DNA of 64,000 nt. Source: Scilla litardierei. Taxonomy: Eukaryota; Streptophyta; Magnoliopsida; Asparagales; Asparagaceae. This document shows positions 56,393 through 64,000 of the stretch, one piece after another. Under the pieces are notes generated by a model. The model saw only the letters and a program-made list of their open reading frames with translations. It had not been told where the DNA came from and did not search any database. The stretch lies in the NCBI GenBank assembly GCA_030789695.1, contig CM061139.1, forward strand, positions 109,218,837 through 109,282,836, read 5' to 3'. Both the position numbers and the translations under genes were made by a program. Position 1 is the first letter of the stretch; each line of letters opens with the position of its first letter.

Positions 56393-58223
56393 AATTCAAT
56401 GCATAAAGTTTCGATTCTTTAAACACTTGATAAGTTCCTTGGATGCGTTGAAATGTTACTCTAGAATCGAGAAGTTCACTACGTTCCCAACTACCATCTA
56501 GAAGTAACTTTCAAAATATCCCTCTTACTTATCTTAAGTAAAAAGAAATCAGAAATAATACCCGTATGGTATTAGCAGCGGAAAATTACTTTGAAAAACA
56601 TATCTTTCAAAATAGAATAGGTGAGAATTAGCGCAAAGAATTTTAACGCAACAATTGCCAAGCCACGAGACCTGTTCTACACACCCATGGGTTAGATAAC
56701 CATGGCCGGATCGTGGTAGGACTTGGAATTCTAAATTGCGCTGTCCCGATTTAAGGATGGGACATAACCTATTTGAAAAACATCTTTTTCCAAAAATTTG
56801 AAAGCACGTTGGCTAATCTCCGTAGAGTAGAACACAACGTCACAAGTACATTGGCTAATCTCCGTAGAGTAGAGCACAATGACATGGCTAATCTCGCATG
56901 AAGTAGAGCACTATGGCTAATCTTCAAGGAGTAGAGCCCAAAAAAACTTCATTAAAACGTTAGTCCCGTATGAACTAGTCGACACTGTGGTTAGCCCCGT
57001 ATGGGCTAATCGACACATTCGAGTTTGGCCAATGCCTTTTGTCACCCCGTATGGGTCAGTAAGCAAGTTTGCAGTCGATTCAGACCTTCTGCCAGATTGA
57101 TCGACCAAAAACACAAAATTGGTCGACCAATTTTCGAAAGCAACTTCTTCCCGGCCAGGGCCTCTGCCCTGGCCGGGGCTTGGCCAAGGGCCGGCCAGGG
57201 CCTCTGCCCTGGCCGGCCAGAGGGCCCTGGCCCCCTCGGCCAGGGCCGGCCAGGCCCTGGCCTCTGCCAGGGCCGGCCGGCCAGGCCACTGGCCGGGGCC
57301 AGGGCTCCTGCCCTGGCCTCGACCAGGCCCTGGCCTGAGGCCAGGGCTCCTGCCCTGGCCTCGACCAGGCCCTGGCCTGAGGCCAGGGCGCTGCCCTGGC
57401 CTCTGCCAGGGCGGCCTGGCCGCTGGCCGGGGCCAGGGCTCCTGCCCTGGCCTCGGCCAGGCCCTGGCCTGAGGCCAGGGCGCCGGCCCTGGCCACTGCC
57501 AGGGCCGGCAGGCCGGCCAAGGGCCGGCCCTGGCCACTGCCAGGGCCGGCCTGGCCGGCAGGGCTTGGCCAAGGCCGGCCTGGCCGGCAGGGCTTGGCCA
57601 AGGCCGGCCACTGTCGGCCTGGCCTTGGCCGGCCACTGCCGGCCTGGCCATGGCCGGCCATGGCTTGGCCATGGCCGGTCATGGCCAAGGCCATTCGGCG
57701 TTGGCCGGCCATGGCCCTTTTGGCCATGGCCGGCCACCCCCTTTAAATGGGGTTGCCGCACTCATTCCTCCCCCTTGATGGGGTGGTCGCCGGTGGTTAT
57801 TGGCCGTAGCCAACCCCCTCCGCATGGGGAGAGGGGGTGCATGGCCTTCATAGCCCATTTGGCCATGGTGCACATGCACCAAATTTTCCTCTTACCCGAT
57901 GGAAATAACTTCCATCATCTTCCTCGATGAAGCACCCGTTCGTCGATGAAGCACCCGTTCGTCGAGAAATTAGTTATTTCCTAATGGCCGTGTGCCAAAA
58001 AATGAATAACGTACTACGTGAACGGTCAGTTCTTCCCGTCACGGAGAGTTCCTACCATATCCGTAATGATAGGAGACCCTAACGTGAAAAGAACAACCGC
58101 TGCGTTCTCTCCGTCACGAAGCGTTCCTACTATATCCGTAATAGTAGGAGACCCATTCGTGAAAAAGACAACGACTCGTTCGTAGTTTCGACGGGGCGGT
58201 GGATTGACCGGGGCGAACCCATA
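56393..58223 (-). other. leader of element F with repeats
   Basis: Non-coding stretch between primer site and gag. It contains a four-fold GGCTAATCTCCGTAGAGTAG-type repeat (starts 56811, 56853, 56886, 56914), the GGCC array (57150-57740) and a 75-bp duplication beside the primer site (58036 and 58111). Confidence 0.8.
57150..57740 (-). repeat. GGCC palindrome array in leader of element F
   Basis: About 590 bp built of GGCCAGGGCC, GGCCCTGGCC and GGCCGGCC palindromes. Large ORFs in all frames (for example 57025-57930 plus and 56917-57672 minus) are low-complexity Pro/Gly/Arg/Trp/Ala readings and not genes. Confidence 0.92.
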
Positions 58224-58237
58224 TGGCTCTGATACCA
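58224..58237 (-). promoter_or_regulatory. primer binding site of element F (initiator tRNA-Met)
   Basis: Minus strand reads TGGTATCAGAGCC one base from the 5' LTR, an exact match. Confidence 0.92.
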
Positions 58238-58238
58238 A

Positions 58239-58844
58239 TGTAGGATCCTGTCCAAAACAGAGTTAGGATCGATAATTAAAGTGGAGACTTACGCTAGCGT
58301 ATGCGGAGCGGTAGTCTCGGAACTTTGCCTTCGGATTCGCCACGACGGATCGAGTCTTCTCACGAACGGAGTAAGGCTACTAATCCACAATCTAAATCTC
58401 TATTTTAGATTAAGAACTTGGATGGAGGGAGAGGAAATATTTCTGCAGAGCTTCGCTATGAAGAAGATGCATGCATGAATTTCATGCAAATGGTGTAAGG
58501 AAAATGGCTACCCTTGGGTCTTATTTATAGCCCCCAAGGTAGTTATTTTAGGGTAAGTTGTTCCTTTGGAACAACTTAATTAAGGTGTACCATGATGCAT
58601 GGCACATTATAAGCTTAAGTTGTACCATATGCATGGTACAACATAAGCTTAAGATATTCCCCCTTTATTAGCCATATGTCGCATGCATTTATGCATATAT
58701 AATGCGACTTTCCCACTCATACAGAGATCCTCTCCGCAAGGGAACAGATTCCCTTTGCACATGACTTCGTGTGCGCGACGTTCGAGGTCCGTATTCCCTC
58801 GTACATCCCCCACAAGGGTGTACAAACGTCTTCCATATCCAACA
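58239..58844 (-). repeat. 5' LTR of element F
   Basis: Matches 50619-51224 except T for A near 58253 and T for C near 58762. Minus ORF 58649-58852 is a chance reading. Confidence 0.93.
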
Positions 58845-58932
58845 GTTACCACAGTTTATTTTATTTAGAGGACCTTCGGTGAGATCTTTCCACTTTATTG
58901 TACATAAATTTTTGTTTATTTTTGTAAAAAAA

Positions 58933-60054
58933 ATGGAGTATATGAATTTCTATTGCATAAACAATTGGCATGATGCAGAGTACGCTAATGCACACAAATA
59001 TAGGATGGAGAGGCTCAAGATTGTTAATTTTAATCAGACTGATTGTGAAACTTTCTTTCAGGCCTGGAGGAGGTTCACAGACATAATATCGAGCTATCCG
59101 CAGCATGGGTACACAGAGGAAGAGCTTATAGAGTCCTTCCTAGATGGACTACGACCAGAGCTGCAAGAATTTTTGGGAGTCATGTCGCCGACAGAGGCGT
59201 GGAAATACATGGAGTCTCTACAAGAGAATGAAGAAACCATAAAAGAGACTTCAGAGTGCTATTCAACGAAGCCTTCATGCCTTGATCAAGGGGGGCAAAG
59301 CGTAGACGTACCTTTGCAATCCTTGAAAGAGGAAGTTTACTTGATTATTCAGACACAGGAGGCCACATCCCATCAATTCCAAGAGAATTTTCTTGCTCGG
59401 AATCGGCAGATTCAGAAATCCTTTGAAAATCTTACTCTGATTGCCACTTGCCTAGAAGAAAGTAATGCTTTTGAAACTCAATTTCAAGAATCTAATACGA
59501 GTTTATCTTCTACTGTAGGTATATCAAGCGAACCATGTCGCGTTGAGGACACGAATAAAAAAATCTACATGGCAGGAAGTGTGTGCAAAAGAGAGGACGA
59601 GCTAGCAATTTTGGATGCGCGAGAGGAGGAGACAGCTAGGGAGAAGGGTTTTGAGATTATCGCCATGGAGCCAGAACCATTCCCTCCTCCAGTTTTTTCC
59701 AAAAATCATTTACCCCTCTCCCCAATGACTGAGCATCATACCGAGAGTAGTGCATATCTTTCAGGGAGTAGTCGTCAACTTGCTTTAATTTATTTCAACT
59801 ATTTTGATGACTACATTTGGAATACTTTTATTAAGAAGAATCTTAGACTAAAATGGATTGACGTGACTCATCTCTTGCAGGATACAGGTGAACATCTTAT
59901 AGAGATGCTTGGAGTTACGTTGCTGGGATCCAGTTTAGTCATTGGAGGAAAATTACTCGCCGAGGAGCGCAAGGAGCAAATTGAACAACTTCCTCCACAA
60001 TTAAAGATTCGGGATCCGCCATTTGACCACGGTGTGTTCTTTCCATTAGTGTAG
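58933..60054 (+). CDS. gag-like ORF of element E
   Basis: An intact ORF of about 373 residues starting MEYMNFYC; the upstream extension into element F is an artefact of the insertion. Residues about 30-80 carry FFQAWRRFTDIISSYPQHGY and LIESFLDGL, the retrotransposon Gag signature of the Athila/Tat type. The centre is Glu/Gln-rich and probably helical. No zinc knuckle, protease or RT is present. The C-terminus (EERKEQIEQLPPQL) loosely resembles the start of Athila pol regions, so it may be a gag fused to a small pol remnant. It stayed open although the element lacks pol, suggesting recent activity in trans. Confidence 0.7.
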   Translation: MEYMNFYCINNWHDAEYANAHKYRMERLKIVNFNQTDCETFFQAWRRFTDIISSYPQHGYTEEELIESFLDGLRPELQEFLGVMSPTEAWKYMESLQENEETIKETSECYSTKPSCLDQGGQSVDVPLQSLKEEVYLIIQTQEATSHQFQENFLARNRQIQKSFENLTLIATCLEESNAFETQFQESNTSLSSTVGISSEPCRVEDTNKKIYMAGSVCKREDELAILDAREEETAREKGFEIIAMEPEPFPPPVFSKNHLPLSPMTEHHTESSAYLSGSSRQLALIYFNYFDDYIWNTFIKKNLRLKWIDVTHLLQDTGEHLIEMLGVTLLGSSLVIGGKLLAEERKEQIEQLPPQLKIRDPPFDHGVFFPLV

Positions 60055-61060
60055 TTTTATATGCTTTCTAGGTTGCTTGCTTGAATAAACTCGTACCCCT
60101 TTCGACATTGAGGACAATGTCCATCTTTAGTTGGGAGGTGTGTATGAGACCTTAGGATTTTTTTTTCAAAAATAAGGCTAATAAATCACCAAATCCCATC
60201 TTTTAAAACTCCTTCATATGCTACAAATACGGATGATTACGCATTAATTGAGTTCTAAAATTTGTTTATGACTTGATTAAATTATTTTTCCTTCATGGAA
60301 TTACCGTTAATATGCTATTCATGAAAATTTTCAATTACCTTGATTAATATCTCGACATAGTTTGAATTTATTTCATGCATGCTAATGTGATGAAAAAGCT
60401 TAAGTATGTTAGAATAGTCTTCAAGTTGAAGAGGAATTTGGCCATTGTTATTAATGTTTTGTTCGAAGAATGGGCGTTGAGTTGCTTACAAAAAAAAAGA
60501 AAGAGAAAAAAATGAATGAAAAATGAATGAAGAAAAATGAATGAATAAGTATGTCACTAATAAATAACTTGGTTGGCTCGAGTAGTACAGTCCGAGGGGT
60601 CCTTCTTGGCCTAATGCCCTATTATCGTCTGATTTGGGAGCCATTGACCGGAAACTCACTCATTTGATGGAGCGATCCAAGTTATACATTTTTCTGCGAA
60701 TGTTGCTTGATGCGCGTTACGCAGAACTAATAAAAGAAAAGAAGTGGCGAATAAACTAAGCAACCTCAATGCCCATGACTTGAACGATCTTTGTGAGATG
60801 CCAATTCCTTGGAAACAAGAAAACTGGAATATAACGACGTGTTATACTTTCGCTTGCGCAAAACGATGCTTGCATGCTATTTATTCAAACTAAATTAGAG
60901 AAAATATCATGTGATTGATCTTGTGCATGGATTGTGTATATTGATAGTCTAGATAATGTTGGAAAGCGTACTATTGAGCCATGCCATAAGCAATTGATGG
61001 AATTTATTGTTTTATTAATCATCCGAATTAATCGCTCTTTTTGCTAGAGACTAGAAAAAC
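60055..61060 (+). other. 3' internal region of element E
   Basis: Non-coding. It has CATTGAGGACAATGTCC (60107 onward), an A-rich AATGAATG microsatellite (60484-60550) and otherwise AT-rich sequence. Confidence 0.75.
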
Positions 61061-61075
61061 GCTAGTTGGGGGGTG
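61061..61075 (+). promoter_or_regulatory. polypurine tract of element E
   Basis: AGTTGGGGGGTG immediately before the 3' LTR. Confidence 0.85.
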
Positions 61076-63018
61076 TGATTTGGAGTGATATTTGCATATT
61101 TAACCCCCCATTTAGCCCTATTTTGTGCTCATGTGATGCTATATTGTTCTCTAATACATTCGTATTTTGTACACAATCATTTATTAGAGAAAACACTCTA
61201 TTTGAGCACAAAACAGCAATTAATGGAGTATTTCTGCACTTTTTATATTTTTCATAGCTTGGTCTCGATCTCACGATTCCAACGACTATTTATTTGTATT
61301 TTTTTAGATCTGTGCTAATTACTGTGAATTTTTGAATGCAGAATACCAATTAAATAGGGAAATACGCAAGGAAATACGAAAATACGGTCGCCAGCGAATC
61401 ATAAGCCACCACGTGGCAGCATCGGAACGGTTCCTGCTTGCATCGAACGGCGATTAGCGGCGGGGCGAATACTGGCGACGTGGCGACTTTTTGGGCGTCA
61501 GATCGCGATCCTACGGTCTATCTTCACCCCGATCTGGGTTCGAGCGGCGCTAAATTAGACAGTGACGTGGGAGCATCCTGTCCACTGCTCGAGATCTAGC
61601 GGCGGAGATCGAAAGTCGATGCGACGCGATAGTGGCCGTTCGATGCGAATCTAACGGGCGACAGCGCTTCTCTACGAGACGGCGACGCGGCAACTTCCCG
61701 AGCGCACGATCATCATCCAACGGCTCCTATCACCCCCGTTGAGTAGCGGAGCGGGCGAATAAATCTAGCGACGTGGCGCCTGCTTGACCGCTCGATTAGA
61801 ATCTAAGGGCCACAAATGGCCCTGCAAATGGAAAGCGCAGCGGCGATCGTAAGTGGTGACGTGGCCGCTTGTAATCCACCCGATAGGCGATCGACGGCCA
61901 GGATTCATCCCGAGTTGAATTCGAAACGAAGATGGATGCGGGCGAAGCACGACTTTTGAAGTAAACGTGGCACGTCCACGTTCCATCCTGCCTGGATCCA
62001 ACGGTGAGAAATTGCGGCGGCTGATGGGTTGGGTTTTAAGTGCTATTGGTGCGGGTTTTGAACACGCTAAGCTCATTAAACCCGCAATGCCTATTATATA
62101 CGCGTATTCTAGGGTTTTTGAGCGGATTCTGGCGTATTTTGGGGTTTTTGGAGCGGCTACTGTGCGTATTTCTGCAGAGAAAAATTCTGTAAAATTCCAG
62201 AGGCTATTCTTCTTATTTCCAGAGAGTTTTGGTGTCTATATTGGAGATTTGGTGATAAATTCTTAAACTTATACCCCGTATTTGGTGCTTTTCTATTGTA
62301 TTTTGCTATTAGAATGATGTATTTTGCTATGAAACTTGATTTTTCTTGCACCATGAGTAGTTAAATTCTTATTGTGCATGGTATGGTGTAGTTAGGGGAT
62401 ATGATTTGTGTTCGTTTGGTTGAATATTCGTTGTGCTAAATTGTTAACGTTGATAAAGTTATAGTCTTTGTTATTAAATCTTCTCTTCATTTTCCAAGAG
62501 AACGTGTTAGAGTAGATGATCACCCCATAAGGGTGAGTTTTGATTTCCCCAAAAGGGACTTTCATATCGTATTTAAAAGACTAAAACTTTAGCAACAATC
62601 TTATTGAATTTTGTGCTTGAACCCCCAAAAGGATATTTTCCGATGAATTGCTCCCAAAAGGAGAATTCATTGAGTTATATTGGGTATTTTCCGATGAATT
62701 GCTCTCAAAAAGAGAATTCATTGTGTTATATTCGTCAACCAATTAATACGATTCATGGACCCTAATGAACCCATACCATGTGCATACTTTTCATCGATAT
62801 TTTCATACACGACTTTTCTTTGTTCGCATTGTTCACCACGATCAAACCCATTAAAATCATCGTCACCATAAGTGGTTAGCTTCTTTTCGTTGGATTTCTA
62901 TTTGATTTAAGCTGTGGTTGCAACAGATTTTCTCCTGTGGATTCGACATCTGGACTCCCAGATTATATTACTTGTACGGACTCTTGCGCTTGAGAGAAGC
63001 ACTATTTTGGGCCTACCA
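61076..63018 (+). repeat. 3' LTR of element E
   Basis: 1943 bp. Its ends match the 5' LTR. The centre (about 61345-62010) differs and holds seven boxes with the ACGTGGC/ACGCGGC pattern at 61411, 61478, 61565, 61685, 61771, 61859 and 61965. TATATA at 62095-62100 would be the TATA box. Confidence 0.88.
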
Positions 63019-63023
63019 AGGTG

Positions 63024-64000
63024 CGAAAGGGTATAGGTTATGGTGTCCTAGTACCTGCGAGGTGATTGTCAGACGACACGTCATGATTGACGAGTCTGCA
63101 GTGCTTAGGGCGGAGTAGACTCATGACGGTGTGCAGAGAACAGAGGACAGCACAGTCCATAGAGAAGATGAGGTGCTTCAGATTCAGACTCAGGCAGATG
63201 ATCAGTCACATGTGCAGACGGACAGGGTGCAGAGTTCATCCGATGTGGTTAGTGTCAGTGATCAGCAGGTATCTCATGATGTAGCTCCAGATTCAGTTCA
63301 GTTGGAGGTGCAGAGGACAGCGGTCTACGAGGAGGCGTTGCAGTCGGTCGTCATATTGATGCGGTCAGTTACATTGTGTGAGGAGACAGAGATCTCTCAC
63401 AGTTCCAGCATGCACGTTGTGGGTGCTTTTGAGGAGACCTAGCATGCTGAGGTGTGCAGCTTTAGCTTCGAGGTAGAGCCGTTGATCTACGGAGAAGTAG
63501 GGCAGTTGGTTTCCGTGCCGATGCCAGAGGTTGTAGTTGGTGAGGAGACGGAGGTCTCTCACGTTTCTAGCATGCATGATTTGGTTGTTTCTGATGTTTC
63601 TGATGAGGACCAGCGTGTTGAGGTGTACAGCTTCAGCTTCAAGGTAGATAGGTCTTCTGAGGAGCTTGACATCCGGGTAGAGCATTTGATGTGCATGGTA
63701 GAGCAGTCTTCACAGTATGGGGTAATGCATTATGGCTTTCGTTTGGCTAAGCATAATTTATCAGGCGCATCTTTTGATACTTCAGAGGCCAGACCGGTAG
63801 AGATGCAAAGGAGCAGGGAATCTGATAGCGTGGTGGAGCGTGGAGACTCACACGGCAGTGTGGAGATTGCGATGGTGGTCCCAGGTGGAGTTGCCACTAG
63901 GGACATGGAGCTGAGAGTTAGGAGGCCACATATCGAGTGCATTCTTGCTCGATATAGAGAGGAGGCAAAGCCGAGAGGAGCTCCTTTAGTGTGTGCTCAT
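63024..64000 (+). pseudogene. Ty1/copia relic D, right part
   Basis: Continues the relic after element E with KGYRLWCPSTCEVIVRRHVMID, the usual end of the integrase region. A long Glu/Val/Ser-rich linker toward RT follows, running off the window. The linker contains a diverged direct repeat of about 163 bp (63379-63480 and 63542-63650). At least two stops occur (63116 and 63440). Confidence 0.75.

Larger units (their letters stand above)
50619..58844 (-). mobile_element. Ty1/copia retrotransposon F
   Basis: 606-bp LTRs (50619-51224 and 58239-58844) with two differences seen by eye, GTTAC duplication at 50614-50618 and 58845-58849, initiator-Met primer site and a purine tract. The minus strand encodes gag-protease-integrase and RT-RNase H as two ORFs in one frame separated by a single TAA. 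The 1.8-kb leader includes a 0.6-kb GGCC palindrome array. It is young but disabled by the stop and a changed RT active site. Confidence 0.95.
48849..63018 (+). mobile_element. Athila-like gag-only LTR retrotransposon E, carrying element F
   Basis: LTRs at 48849-50580 and 61076-63018, AGGTG duplication at 48844-48848 and 63019-63023. The primer site TGGCGCCGTTGCCAGGGA is the tRNA-Asp type used by Athila. The internal region holds one gag-like ORF, no pol, and a purine tract AGTTGGGGGGTG. GGACAATGTCC after the ORF is also Athila-like. Its LTRs differ strongly in their middle sections. Element F inserted just after the primer site. Confidence 0.88.

Noticed and set aside
57025..57930. Large overlapping ORFs on both strands (up to 301 codons)
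   Set aside because: Low-complexity readings of the GGCC palindrome array; all frames are open because the array lacks stop triplets.
58771..58932. N-terminal extension of the element E gag ORF
   Set aside because: It reads through the LTR of element F and exists only because of that insertion; the start at 58933 is preferred.

Overview
The window is repeat-dense nuclear DNA of a flowering plant; the species cannot be read from it. The evidence is two nests of plant LTR retrotransposons (SIRE-like and other Ty1/copia elements, a Ty3/gypsy chromovirus, an Athila-like element with a tRNA-Asp primer site), plant MITE families, CACTA and LINE relics, and one pseudogene fragment of a plant KUP7-type potassium transporter. 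No intact host gene was found.

Layout. Bases 1-1956 look like the 3' part of a gypsy-type LTR, followed by unassigned DNA to 3661. Nest 1 fills 3667-41577. Its base is a minus-strand SIRE-like copia element (A) with an extra ORF, flanked by the 5-bp target duplication GACAT. Its 5' LTR was split by a minus-strand chromovirus (B, 15965-41561, duplication AGTCC). The 3' LTR of B was split in turn by a plus-strand non-autonomous element (C, 16534-32275, duplication GTTAT), which has three LTRs and two internal regions in tandem. LTR differences counted by eye fall in nesting order: about 1% in A, about 0.6% in B, about 0.1% in C outside a GC array. Between the nests (41583-47397) lie the KUP7-like pseudo-exon, a CACTA end, a LINE relic, a fold-back MULE-type MITE and unassigned AT-rich DNA. 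Nest 2 (47398-64000) is a plus-strand copia relic (D) carrying a hAT-type MITE and split by an Athila-like gag-only element (E, 48849-63018, duplication AGGTG). E was itself entered by a minus-strand copia element (F, 50619-58844, duplication GTTAC).

Most interesting points. (1) Chromovirus B has two intron-like GT-AG segments, 113 bp at the gag/protease junction and 71 bp inside integrase; each sits exactly where the reading frame breaks. An unspliced message would give Gag alone and a spliced one Gag-Pol, as proposed for Ogre elements. (2) Elements A and B belong to different superfamilies, yet both carry the same hairpin array (CTAGTCGGTC half-sites) in U3 directly upstream of their TATA boxes. 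A third copy lies in front of the extra ORF of A. (3) Element C has a plant snRNA-type upstream element plus TATA in its LTR, and its middle LTR looks like a recombinant of the outer two. (4) The two LTRs of E have unrelated-looking central promoter modules, both built on repeated ACGTGGC boxes.

All coordinates were read by hand. Identity figures are visual counts, not alignments.
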